64,000 bases of DNA. It comes from Halobacteriales archaeon QS_1_68_20 (GTDB taxonomy: Archaea; Halobacteriota; Halobacteria; Halobacteriales; PXRE01). Below the pieces are notes generated by a model. It was given only the letters and a program-made list of their open reading frames with translations. It made no database searches and was not told the DNA's origin. A program made the position numbers and the translations under genes. How positions within the stretch are numbered: position 1 is the stretch's first letter; the number at the start of each line of letters is the position of its first letter. The DNA is taken from NCBI GenBank assembly GCA_003021085.1, contig PXRE01000033.1, forward strand, positions 62,001 through 126,000, written 5' to 3'. Below, in pieces: positions 52,928 to 62,144 of the stretch.

Positions 52928-53671
52928 ATGACCGCATCGAAACGAGCCGTCGTCTTCGAACCCCACAACGACGACCTCGTCATCGGCATGGGCGGGACGG
53001 TTCAACAGTTGCTCGCCGACGGCTGGACGGTCTCGTCGATCGTGATGACCGACGGCAGATACGGGAGCAGCGAACTCACCCCGTCGGAGACGAAACGGAT
53101 CCGGGGCGAAGAGAAACGGAGGGAAGCCGAACGACTCGGTGTCGACTACCGGGAGCTGGAACTCGAGGATATGCAGCTCCAGGCGCACTATCACGACCCG
53201 GACGCACGTGAACGCATCAGGTCGATTCTCGTTCGTGCTCTGCCGGACAGTGGACCCCTCACAGTGTTCGTGCCCCCGCCGAGTGAAGCCCATCCCGACC
53301 ACCGGGCGACGTACTCGTTCGTCCAGGACGTCTGCGAAGAGGTCGACGTCGAGACGAGGGTGGTCCGGTACCTGGTCTGGGAGGTGCCGTTTTTCACCCA
53401 CGGGGTCGACCGCGCTGGAACGGTCCTGAAGGTCGACGTCGACGACGACTTCGAGGAGAAAATCTCCTCGATAGCAGTCCACGAGTCCCAGGAAACCGAA
53501 CGGGGGTACACCGACCTGGCGAGGACCTTCAACGAGTACCTCGCTCACCTGTACCCCGGCGAGGCGGACCGGGCCGAACTGCTGTCGGTGATCGACTCCA
53601 ACCCGCCACTGGTGGAGAGTCTCGAATGCGAGGACGTCACCCGGATGTTCCACGACGACAGTGGCGACTGA
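52928..53671 (+). CDS. PIG-L family deacetylase
   Basis: VVFEPHNDDLVIGMGGTVQQLLADGW, TDGRYGSSE, PPPSEAHPDHRATYSF. Confidence 0.9.
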   Translation: MTASKRAVVFEPHNDDLVIGMGGTVQQLLADGWTVSSIVMTDGRYGSSELTPSETKRIRGEEKRREAERLGVDYRELELEDMQLQAHYHDPDARERIRSILVRALPDSGPLTVFVPPPSEAHPDHRATYSFVQDVCEEVDVETRVVRYLVWEVPFFTHGVDRAGTVLKVDVDDDFEEKISSIAVHESQETERGYTDLARTFNEYLAHLYPGEADRAELLSVIDSNPPLVESLECEDVTRMFHDDSGD

Positions 53672-53734
53672 CCGCCCAGCCGAATACCGGCGGGTCACCG
53701 GGTAACCCAGCCACCGCGGTTACTGCGTCACCGG

Positions 53735-54361
53735 TCACTCCCCTTCGACCAGCCGTTGCAGGTGTTCGGGCGGAACGGCACCGCGTGCGGCGGTCCCCTC
53801 GTAGACGAACGTCGGAACGCCGCTGACGCCCTGGCGCCGGGCCATCTCCGACAGCGACTGGACCTTCTCCCGGCGGTCCTCGTCCTCGATCACGTCGCGG
53901 ATCTCCTCGCCGTCCAGGCCCACCTCGTCGGCCAGGTCGGCGATCACGTCCGGGTCGCCCACGTCTCGGTTCTCCTGCCAGACCGCCTCGAAGATGGCCT
54001 CGTCGAACGCCAGCCACTGCTCGTAGGGGTACTCCTCTTTCACGTAGTGGGAGGCGACCTGCGCGGGCATCGAGTCCACCTCCGTCGCCAGGTCCAGGTC
54101 CATCTCGACGCCGTACTCCTCCTGGAGGCGCCGGACGTTCTCTTTGGCCTTCTCGTAGTACTCCTCGTCCTTGCCGTCGTCGACGGAGTGGTCGATCTCG
54201 CCGCCCGGCCCGCGCTTGTCCGCCCGGAGGTCGAAGGGGTGCCAGTCGATCTCCAGGTCGCTCCCGCGGTCGGCCTGGTACTGGTCCAGCGACTGCCGCC
54301 CCAGGTAACAGAAGGGACACACGTAGTCCGAGTAGATCGTGATCGACTCCTCGTCGCTCAT
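53735..54361 (-). CDS. DsbA/FrnE-family oxidoreductase
   Basis: ITIYSDYVCPFCYLGRQSLDQY, RRQGVSGVPTFVYEG. Confidence 0.92.
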   Translation of the reverse strand: MSDEESITIYSDYVCPFCYLGRQSLDQYQADRGSDLEIDWHPFDLRADKRGPGGEIDHSVDDGKDEEYYEKAKENVRRLQEEYGVEMDLDLATEVDSMPAQVASHYVKEEYPYEQWLAFDEAIFEAVWQENRDVGDPDVIADLADEVGLDGEEIRDVIEDEDRREKVQSLSEMARRQGVSGVPTFVYEGTAARGAVPPEHLQRLVEGE

Positions 54362-54471
54362 GACGCATCCGTAGTCGATAGCGGTACAAGAGCGACCCCC
54401 GCCTGTGTACAGTTCGTACACGACCGCTCCAGGTCCTCGAACGCGAGATCGGTCGAAAACGCCGCCCTGGA

Positions 54472-56178
54472 TCAGTCGGCTGCCAGGGCGTCCCCGTCGA
54501 CGTCGTCCTCGGGGACCGTTCCGTCGTCGTTCCAGCCCCGGATCTCGTAGTACTCCGCCAGGGCGGATTCGAAGTCCGGGAGGTCGTACGGCAGGGAGTC
54601 GTCCGCGCGGTCCATGCCACGCTGGTTGTTGAAGTGCCGCTCCAGTTCGACCACGCGCGCGCCGATCTCCTGGAGGTGATCGTAGGAGGTGTCGAACAGT
54701 TCCGCGAGACGCTCCCCGGTCATCGTGTCCCGCGAGAACCGGCAGACGATGCCGCAGTCCTCGATGGCGCGGGCGTTCTCCTGCTCGACGACGAGTTCGG
54801 CCTTCCCGTCCAGCCCCGTCGGGTCGAAGGGCTTCGTCCGGGGGTGGCCGCCGCCCTCCTCGGAGTCCACGAGCGGGTACTCGAAGGCGTACGTGGTCGA
54901 GTACATGTGGTCGGCGCCGCGGTTGGCCACGGCGAACGAGAGGCCCTGGCCGTTGAGCGTGCGGCCGTCGTGGGCCGGGAACTCCAGGCCCTTCACCGAC
55001 CAGTTCTCGACGCCCAGTTCGTCGTGGATGCGGTCGATGCCCTCCGCGAGCACGTCGCCCTCGTCCTCGCGGTAGGCGATCTTCTCGACCAGTTCGTGGA
55101 TCAGCTCGGAGTTGCCGAACTCGTCGTTGGCCGCGAGGTACGCCGAGACGACGTCGCCACAGGAGATGGTGTCCATCCCCAGGGAGTCACAGAGTTCGTT
55201 GGACTTCATCACCGAGACGACGTCGTCGACGCCGGCGTTGGAACCGAAGGCCATGACCGTCTCGTACTCGGGCCCCTCCGTCTCGAGGCCGGTCTCCTCG
55301 TCGCGGGTGGGCAACTTGCAGGCGAACGCGCAGTTCGAGCAGGTCCCCTTCTCGAACTTCTTGTCCTCGACGGCCTCGCCACCGATGCCGTCGGCACCCT
55401 CGAAGGAGAGTTCCGAGAAGTACCGCGTCGGCAGGGCGTTGACGTGGTTGGCGTAGGAGGTGACGCTGGTCGTCCCCTGCCGTTTCATGATGCTGTCGCT
55501 CTGGGCCGCCTCGCGGTGGATCTCAAGCTGGACGTCCGGAATCTCCACGTCGGGCGCGGAGTCGCCCGCGAAGGTGACCGCCTTGACGTTCTTTGCGCCC
55601 AGCACCGCCCCCAGGCCGCCGCGGCCGAACGCCCGGCTCTCGGTGGTCATGATCGCCGCGAACCGGACCAGGTTCTCGCCCGCCGGGCCGATGGCGGCGA
55701 TGTTGTCGGCGCTGTACCCCTCGCGGGTCCCCTCGACGTGGTCGGTGACCTCCGGGATCGTCGCGCCGGCCAGGTCCGGGACTTCCTCGAACTCGACGCC
55801 CTCGTCGGTGACGTGGACGATCACGAGTTCGTCGCTCTCGCCGACGAGTTCGACGGCGCTGTAGCCGGTGTCCGCGAAGTTCCGGGACACGAACCCGCCG
55901 GCGTTCGAGGACAGCAGGCCGTCGGTCAGCGGCGAGACCGTGGTGGCGTTCATCCGGCCCGTGAAGCTCATGTTCGACATCTGCATCGGGCCGGTCGTGA
56001 AGAACAGGCGGTTGTCCGGCCCCAGCGGGTCGACGTCGAACGGGACGCGGTCGTGGGCCAGGCGGGTGCCGACGCCGCGCCCGCCGACGAACGCCTCCAG
56101 TACGTCGTCGACGTCCTCGGTGTGGTGCTCGCGGTCGCCCAGGTGGATCGACAGGAGCGGACCCTTCGCGTGGAGCAT
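54472..56178 (-). CDS. Aldehyde ferredoxin oxidoreductase family protein
   Basis: FGRGGLGAVLGAKNVKAV, CSNCAFACK, EFPAHDGRTLNGQGLSFAVANRGADH. Confidence 0.94.
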   Translation of the reverse strand: MLHAKGPLLSIHLGDREHHTEDVDDVLEAFVGGRGVGTRLAHDRVPFDVDPLGPDNRLFFTTGPMQMSNMSFTGRMNATTVSPLTDGLLSSNAGGFVSRNFADTGYSAVELVGESDELVIVHVTDEGVEFEEVPDLAGATIPEVTDHVEGTREGYSADNIAAIGPAGENLVRFAAIMTTESRAFGRGGLGAVLGAKNVKAVTFAGDSAPDVEIPDVQLEIHREAAQSDSIMKRQGTTSVTSYANHVNALPTRYFSELSFEGADGIGGEAVEDKKFEKGTCSNCAFACKLPTRDEETGLETEGPEYETVMAFGSNAGVDDVVSVMKSNELCDSLGMDTISCGDVVSAYLAANDEFGNSELIHELVEKIAYREDEGDVLAEGIDRIHDELGVENWSVKGLEFPAHDGRTLNGQGLSFAVANRGADHMYSTTYAFEYPLVDSEEGGGHPRTKPFDPTGLDGKAELVVEQENARAIEDCGIVCRFSRDTMTGERLAELFDTSYDHLQEIGARVVELERHFNNQRGMDRADDSLPYDLPDFESALAEYYEIRGWNDDGTVPEDDVDGDALAAD

Positions 56179-56264
56179 GTGACGTTGTTGCTACAGCGGT
56201 CGGTTAAACGTTCTCTTGCCGGTCGGCCTGGTTCGTTTCCTGGTTACTGGCAGTCGGATGGCCC

Positions 56265-56635
56265 GGCGTGCTCTCCTCGTTCGGGAGCTTGGACGGCAAC
56301 GCGTGGAAAGCCCGCGCGCTCTCCTCGTTGGGAGCTTGGTCAGCAACGCCCAGAAAGCCCCCGCCCGCTCGACTCGGGGGGCTCGCTGCGCGTTTCGCTC
56401 GCTTCGCTCACTCCAGTGCTTACGTCGCCCGCCGTCGTCGAGCGCGCGGCCCCTTTCAGTCCCGCCCGAGCCAGCCGCGCATCGCCACACGCCTCCCCAG
56501 CCGACTGCGCTCCTCATCCGCCAGGAGAGCCTGCGGCTCTCCTGGCTCCTTGCGGTGCTCATCCCTCGCGCGCTTCGGTTCGCGGCCTCGCGGTGCTCGG
56601 CACGCTCACCAGCGCACGCCACCGCCGGCTGTGGA
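56265..56635. repeat. Mosaic intergenic element copy E
   Basis: CGCCCAGAAAGCCCCC..GCGCGGCCCCTTTCAGTCCCGCCC..CACACGCCTCCCCAGCCGACTGCGC..; 56577-56622 is 45/46 identical to reverse complement of 13832-13877. Confidence 0.85.
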
Positions 56636-56704
56636 GATGTATGGGTATATGCGCATATATTGATATATGCGTTCCAGGGATCGAACGGCTGCGTTCCACC
56701 CGGG

Positions 56705-57427
56705 CTACCCGTCTTCGTCGATCGCCACCGCGCGCGTCGGGGCGGCCTCAGCGCCGGCCACCGCGAGCGGATAGGCGTGGAGCGTGAACCGGGACGGCGG
56801 ATCGTGGAGGTTCGTCAGGTTCTCGACGATGAACTGGCCCGCACCCAGGATGGCGTGGTGAGCGGGGTACCCGTCCGGTTCGACCGGGCGTGAGTTCGGG
56901 GATGGCGTGGGGTCGACGCTGGGGGCGTCGAGGGCCACGTCGTAGTCGTTGTCCGCGAGCCACTCGGCGGCCGCCGGCGTCAGGAACGGGTGGTCGCCGT
57001 ACCACTCGGTCCCCCAGTACTCGTCCCACCCGGTCCGGAGCACCAGCACGTCGGCGCCGAAGGCGTCCTCGGGGCTGACTGCCGCCGCGGCGTCTCTGAT
57101 GTCCGTCCGCTCGATGGGATCGCGGGGCGCCTTCCCCGTGATCTCCAGGCGGACGGCGTCGAACCGGAACGCCGACGCGGGATAGTCGTCCAGCGTCCGG
57201 CCGCCGGGTTCGGTGTGCGCCGGCGCGTCGACGTGGGTGCCAGCGTGGGTCCCCATCGAGAACTCCGTGCTACGGTAGCCGTCCTCCTCGACGGTCGCGG
57301 TCGTGGCCACCGACACGTCCGGGTCCCCGGGGTACGTCGGCATCCCGTCGGTCACCTGTCGCGTGAGGTCGTAGGTCCTCACCGTCCGATCCTCCCGGCC
57401 GGCAGTGACGCCGCCTGTGGTGTCCAT
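56705..57427 (-). CDS. Cyclase / kynurenine formamidase-like protein
   Basis: YDLTRQVTDGMPTYPGDPDVSV, GTHAGTHVDAPAHTEPGG. Confidence 0.9.
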   Translation of the reverse strand: MDTTGGVTAGREDRTVRTYDLTRQVTDGMPTYPGDPDVSVATTATVEEDGYRSTEFSMGTHAGTHVDAPAHTEPGGRTLDDYPASAFRFDAVRLEITGKAPRDPIERTDIRDAAAAVSPEDAFGADVLVLRTGWDEYWGTEWYGDHPFLTPAAAEWLADNDYDVALDAPSVDPTPSPNSRPVEPDGYPAHHAILGAGQFIVENLTNLHDPPSRFTLHAYPLAVAGAEAAPTRAVAIDEDG

Positions 57428-57623
57428 CGCTCGCGTCGACCGGACCGCCCAGGCCGCCAGGTCTGCCCGGTGGGGCGGCCGCCCCCGTGGTGGGTGCGCA
57501 TGAAAAACCCTTATCGGCCAGAAGATATAAATGTCAGGGAGATCCCCGGTCGGTGAACACGGCAGTCACCCGGGGGTGCACGAGCGTAGCACCTTTGCAC
57601 CGGCGGCGCGAATCCCGGGTCGG

Positions 57624-58490
57624 ATGGAGGTCACGCTGCTGGGAGCCGGCGACACGACGGGCACGCCGACGCCGGGCTGTGACTGCGACACCTGCGAGTA
57701 CGCCCGCCGGGAGGGCCTCGAACGCTCGCGGTTCTCGGTTCACGTCAGCAACGAGCGCACCGGCGAGTCGCTACTGATCGACGCCAGTCCCGACTTCCGC
57801 CAGCAGTTCCTGGCCCACGAGGTCGACCTCCCGGACGAGATCCTCGTCACGCACGTCCACTTCGACCACCTCGACGGCCTGGGGAACGCCTACCGCCTGT
57901 TAGGTCCCAGGAGCGGTGGGGACGCCCCCGTCCCGGTCCACGCCGCAGACGACACCGTCGTCGAGGCCGTCGCCACGCCGGGCGAGGACTTCGACAGCGT
58001 CGCGGCGGCCGTCGACCGCCGGTACGACTACCTCCACGCCGTGACCGTCACGCCCCAGGAGCCGCTGGAACCGTTCGAGGCCGCCGGCTTCCGGGTGACG
58101 CTCGTGCCGGTCGACCACCCGCCGCTACCCTGCTACGGCGTCGCGGTGACGGATCCGGAAACCGACGCGAAACTCTCGCTGTCGGGGGACACCAGTTACG
58201 CCATCCCGGAGGCGTCCCGCGCGGCACTCGCCGATCCCGACCTGCTTCTGGCCGACGCCATCGTGCCCGCGCACCTCTGCGAGCACCACCCGCTCGGGGG
58301 CCGTCACGAGGACGCCGACGGCGTCCCGCGGACGTTCGGGACGAAACACATGACCCGCGAGGGCGCGCTCGCGCTGGCCGATGACCTCGACGCCGAGCAG
58401 GTGAGACTGGTCCACGTCGCCCACTACTACCCCGTCGACGAGGCGTTCGAGGAACCGCTGGCCGTCGATGGCGAACGGTGCGTGCTGTGA
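57624..58490 (+). CDS. MBL-fold metallohydrolase (PhnP-like)
   Basis: MEVTLLGAGDTTGTPTPGCDCDTCEYARREG..., VTHVHFDHLDGLGN. Confidence 0.92.
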   Translation: MEVTLLGAGDTTGTPTPGCDCDTCEYARREGLERSRFSVHVSNERTGESLLIDASPDFRQQFLAHEVDLPDEILVTHVHFDHLDGLGNAYRLLGPRSGGDAPVPVHAADDTVVEAVATPGEDFDSVAAAVDRRYDYLHAVTVTPQEPLEPFEAAGFRVTLVPVDHPPLPCYGVAVTDPETDAKLSLSGDTSYAIPEASRAALADPDLLLADAIVPAHLCEHHPLGGRHEDADGVPRTFGTKHMTREGALALADDLDAEQVRLVHVAHYYPVDEAFEEPLAVDGERCVL

Positions 58491-58565
58491 TCCAGGCGTG
58501 GGACGACCGAGCGTCGCGAAACTGATTCCGAAAGCACTTCACGGTCGTCCCCGGACCGGCGGAGT

Positions 58566-59879
58566 ATGCCACGCAAGCCGTCCCGACGTCGGGTCCTCGC
58601 GTCGGTCGCGGGCGCGGGGGCGACGGCGCTCGCGGGTTGTCTCGGGTTGTTCGACGAAGACCCTCCGGGCGTGGAGAACGAGATCCCGACTCCCTCCCGG
58701 GATTTCTCCCCAGTCGAGGACTGGTCCGCGCCGACCGACGTCCCGGCGTTCGACCCCTCCACGACCGCCCTCGTCGAGAACCTGGAGGTGCCCTGGGACA
58801 TCTCCGTCGCGCGGAACGGCGACCTGTTCGTCACCGAGCGCGTCGGCCGGGTCCGGCGGTTCTCGGGCGGGGACCTGCAGGACGTCCTGGCCCCGGACGA
58901 TGCCATCGATGCCGGGTCGGTCCCGGCGGGCCACGACCAGCAACCCTGGTGGGTCGACGGCGGCGAGGGGGGCACGCTGGGCATCGCCGTGCACCCCGAC
59001 CACCCCGACGTGCCGTACATCTTCGTCTACTACACGGCCGACGGCGACGAGAAGGTCAACCGCGTCTCGCGGTTCGACGTCTCCGCGGACGACCCCGCCG
59101 AGACCGAGGAGGTGCTGATCGACGACATCCCGGCCGGGAAGATTCACAACGGCGGTCGCCTGGAGTTCGGTCCCCGGGGCGACCTCTGGGTGACGACCGG
59201 CGAGGCTGGCGACGGGAGCCTCTCGGCGGACCCGCAGTCGCTGGCCGGGAAGATCCTGCGAATCGACGTGAACGGCGAACCCTCGCCGGACAACCCCGAT
59301 GTCGGCGACGCCGACCCGCGGATGTACTCCTACGGCCACCGCAACCCCCAGAGCGTCGTCTGGTTGCCCGACGGTACGGTGCTCACCAACGAGCACGGCC
59401 CGAAAGGCCACGACGAAGTGATGCGGCCGGTCGCCGGCGCCGACCACGGCTGGCCGAGCGTCCGGACCGGCGAGGGGTACCGGGACGCCGACGGCGTCCA
59501 GCCGCCGCTCGCCAATACCGGCAACGACACCTGGGCGCCCTCCGGGGCGGTCTTCTACACCGGCGACGCCGTCCCCTCCTGGCAGAACCGGATGGTGATC
59601 GGCTGTCTCATCAGCCAGCAGGTCATGGTCGCCACCGTGACTCCGCAAGGCGACGAGCTACCTCCGGTCAAGTGGGGCCAGCGGTTCGACGCGGACTGGC
59701 TGGACGACTCCTACACGCTGTCGGCCCACCCGGCCTTGCAGAACGAACTCGGCCGGGTCCGGCACCTCGAACAGGGCCTGGACGGGGAACTGTACGCGAT
59801 CACCTCGAACCGCGACGGCCGTGCCAGCGACGGCTTCCCCACCGAGCGCGACGACGTGCTCGTCCGGATCGAGGGCTGA
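58566..59879 (+). CDS. PQQ-dependent sugar dehydrogenase (glucose/sorbosone dehydrogenase family)
   Basis: Tat/lipobox MPRKPSRRRVLASVAGAGATALAGC; VPWDISVARNGDLFVTERVGRVRR, GHRNPQSVVWLPDG. Confidence 0.92.
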   Translation: MPRKPSRRRVLASVAGAGATALAGCLGLFDEDPPGVENEIPTPSRDFSPVEDWSAPTDVPAFDPSTTALVENLEVPWDISVARNGDLFVTERVGRVRRFSGGDLQDVLAPDDAIDAGSVPAGHDQQPWWVDGGEGGTLGIAVHPDHPDVPYIFVYYTADGDEKVNRVSRFDVSADDPAETEEVLIDDIPAGKIHNGGRLEFGPRGDLWVTTGEAGDGSLSADPQSLAGKILRIDVNGEPSPDNPDVGDADPRMYSYGHRNPQSVVWLPDGTVLTNEHGPKGHDEVMRPVAGADHGWPSVRTGEGYRDADGVQPPLANTGNDTWAPSGAVFYTGDAVPSWQNRMVIGCLISQQVMVATVTPQGDELPPVKWGQRFDADWLDDSYTLSAHPALQNELGRVRHLEQGLDGELYAITSNRDGRASDGFPTERDDVLVRIEG

Positions 59880-59940
59880 TTCGCGTCGCTACGTTCTGAT
59901 TGGGGTCGGAGTGTGTTTTCTCGAAGTCGGACTTTGTTCT

Positions 59941-60283
59941 CCGGCGCGCGCGAGCAACGCGCGCGAGGTTCCCGCGAGCTTGCGAGCGGGAGCTCGGGAG
60001 CGCTTGCTCTCCCGGTGGTCCCCGCGAGCTTGCGAGCGGGAGCTCGGGAGCGCTTGCTCTCCCGGTGGTCCGGGAGAGGCCGGGCGGCCCGGCGGTTCGG
60101 CCGCCCGGCCGAACCCCACGGCTGGGGAGGTGTGAGGCTGACCCCTAGGTCTTGCATGCGCTAGTCTTGTCGGTTCGGCCAGCATCAACGCTAGCGACCA
60201 CTTGGCCTAGGATGTCCACGCCCTCCCCAGCCGATTGCGCTCCTCGCTTCGCTCCGGTGCTCATCCCTCGCGCGCGCCGTGGG
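59941..60283. repeat. Mosaic intergenic element copy F
   Basis: CGGCGCGCGCGAGCAACGCGCGCGAGG; core 60119-60233 bounded by CGGCTGGGGAGG / CCTCCCCAGCCG. Confidence 0.85.
59971..60070. repeat. Perfect 2x50-bp tandem duplication inside element F
   Basis: CCCGCGAGCTTGCGAGCGGGAGCTCGGGAGCGCTTGCTCTCCCGGTGGTC repeated exactly twice. Confidence 0.97.
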
Positions 60284-60332
60284 TTACAGGTCGATCCCGC
60301 TCAGTTCAGACCCCGGATCGATCCTGCTCAGT

Positions 60333-61637
60333 TCACTCCCGGTGATCGTACACCCGCTTGACCTTGCCGACCTCGGTGCGCTCGATGCCGCCGGGGTCGA
60401 CCACGTGCAGGCCGTCGGGGGTAAGGCTCAGTACGTTCTCCAGGCGCTCGCGGACCTCGTCGGGATCCGCGTCGGTCCCCTCGGCCAGTTCGACGGTGAT
60501 CTCGATGGTGTCGAGGCTGTCCTCGCGGTCGAGGTCGATCCGGTAGTGGGGCGCCACCTCGTCGAACGACAGGACGGCCTCCTCGACCTGACTCGGGTAG
60601 ACGTTGACGCCGCGGACGACCAGCAGGTCGTCGGCCCGCCCGGTGACGTTGTCCATCCGGCGGTGGGTGCGCCCGCACTCGCAGGGCTCCTCGTATAGCG
60701 TGGTCACGTCGCCGGTCCGGTAGCGGATCATCGGGATGCCCTCCTTCGTGAGCGACGTGAGCACGAGTTCGCCCTCCTCGCCCGGGGGAACCTGCTCGCC
60801 GGTGTCGGGGTCGACGACTTCGGGGTAGAAGTGGTCCTCCCAGACGTGCAACCCGTCTTTGGCCTCGACGCACTCCACGGAGACGCCCGGCCCGATCAAC
60901 TCCGAGAGACCGTAGATGTCGATGGCGTCGACGTCCAGGGCGGCCTCGATCTCCTCGCGCATCTCGTCGGTGAACGGCTCTGCGCCGATGACGACCGTCT
61001 CCAGGGGCAACTCGCGGGGGTCGATCCCCTGCTGTTCGGCGGTCTCCGCGAAGTACAGGCAGTAGGAGGGCGTACACCCCAGGACGTCGCTCTCGAGGTC
61101 CTGGGCGAACTCGATCTGTCGCTGGGTGTTGCCACCCCCGGTCGGAATGACAGTGGCCCCAAGTTCCTCGCCGCCGTCGTGGAAGCCCAGGCCGCCGGTG
61201 AACAGGCCGTAGCCGTAGGCGTTCTGGAGGGTGTCGCCGGGTTCGACGCCGGCGGCGGCCAGCGAGCGGGCCATGACCTCCCGCCAGACGTCCAGGTCGC
61301 CGTCGGTGTAGCAGACGACCTTCGGCTTGCCGGTCGTCCCCGAGGAGGCGTGGATGCGCCGGATCTCGTCGTCCTCGACGGCGAACAGGCCGTCGGGGTA
61401 CGTCTCCCGCAGGTCCTCCTTCGTCGTGAACGGCAGTTGGGGGAGATCCTCGACCGTCTCGACGTCGGCGGGGTCGACGCCAGCCCCGTCGAATCGCTCG
61501 CGGTAGAAGGGGACGTTGTCGTACACTCGCCGGACCGTCTCGCGCAGGCGCTCGTTCTGGAGGTCCCGGAGGTCCGACCGGTCCGCGACCTCGACGTCGT
61601 CGTAGACCATGCGGGATAATTCGGTAGCGACCCGCAT
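60333..61637 (-). CDS. paaK: Phenylacetate--CoA ligase
   Basis: LQNERLRETVRRVYDNVPFYRERFDGAGVDPADVETVEDLPQLPFTTKEDLRETYPDG, HASSGTTGKPKVVCYTDGDLDVW. Confidence 0.95.
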   Translation of the reverse strand: MRVATELSRMVYDDVEVADRSDLRDLQNERLRETVRRVYDNVPFYRERFDGAGVDPADVETVEDLPQLPFTTKEDLRETYPDGLFAVEDDEIRRIHASSGTTGKPKVVCYTDGDLDVWREVMARSLAAAGVEPGDTLQNAYGYGLFTGGLGFHDGGEELGATVIPTGGGNTQRQIEFAQDLESDVLGCTPSYCLYFAETAEQQGIDPRELPLETVVIGAEPFTDEMREEIEAALDVDAIDIYGLSELIGPGVSVECVEAKDGLHVWEDHFYPEVVDPDTGEQVPPGEEGELVLTSLTKEGIPMIRYRTGDVTTLYEEPCECGRTHRRMDNVTGRADDLLVVRGVNVYPSQVEEAVLSFDEVAPHYRIDLDREDSLDTIEITVELAEGTDADPDEVRERLENVLSLTPDGLHVVDPGGIERTEVGKVKRVYDHRE

Positions 61638-61693
61638 AACGTTTAGTCGCCGGACGGGCAGAACTCCGTGACCGACGGCCCCCTCATAACCTG

Positions 61694-61708
61694 CGAGAGT
61701 ATATAAGG
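61694..61708 (+). promoter_or_regulatory. TATA-like promoter motif at edge of element G
   Basis: CGAGAGTATATAAGG; first 14 nt identical to TA-operon promoter at 24461; could also serve minus-strand paaK. Confidence 0.45.
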
Positions 61709-61745
61709 GATCGACTGGCGACAGCCGGCGGTGGTCGGACGAGCG

Positions 61746-61870
61746 GTGGTGGCCGGCACAGCCGCCTGGCGAAGGTAGCCTGCACGTCCGCACTCGAAGG
61801 TACCCGGCACGACCACACCAGAAGGTGGCCGGCACGTCCGCACTCGAAGGTACCCGGCACGACCACACCG
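61746..61870. repeat. Tandem array of about five 25-bp units in element G
   Basis: GAAGGTRGCCKGCACGTCCGCACTC alternating with GAAGGTACCCGGCACGACCACACCR, plus one degenerate upstream unit. Confidence 0.9.
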
Positions 61871-62114
61871 GGTGGGACTGAAAGGGGCCGTGCGGTCGAT
61901 CCCGCCCGGACGACGTAAGCACCGCAGGCCGACGGCCGAGGAGCGCAACGAGGCCCGGCGGGTCGAGCGCTGGGGGGCTTTCCGGGTGGTTGTGACGGAC
62001 TCTCTGGACGGTAGCTTGGCCGTCAACACGCGGGTCGAGCGCCGGGGGGCTTTCCGGGTGGTTGTGACGGAAGAGCAGTACGGGAAGAGTGCTGGGGGCT
62101 TTCTGGGCGGCTAG
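61871..62114. repeat. Mosaic intergenic element copy G
   Basis: GTGGGACTGAAAGGGGCC then three GGGGGGCTTTC(C/T)(G)GG modules. Confidence 0.85.
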
Positions 62115-62144
62115 ACCCAGATCACGGCCTATCTACACAGTACC

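Noticed and set aside
54634-56787. 717-aa ORF opposite the AOR gene running into element E
   Set aside because: Antisense to a clear aldehyde ferredoxin oxidoreductase and extended by repeat DNA; typical GC artefact.
59971-60070. CRISPR interpretation of the 50-bp duplication
   Set aside because: Perfect head-to-tail duplication of one unit with no spacer diversity.
61746-61870. CRISPR array interpretation of the 25-bp tandem units
   Set aside because: Units are contiguous with no unique spacers and no cas genes nearby; it is a tandem repeat, not a CRISPR array.
61872-62114. 80-aa ORF MGLKGAVRSIPPGRRKHRRPTAEERNEARRVERWGAFRVVVTDSLDG...
   Set aside because: Lies entirely within mosaic element G. 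Its internal repetition (GAFRVVVT) mirrors the DNA module, and the same module is read in other frames elsewhere, so not called as a gene.
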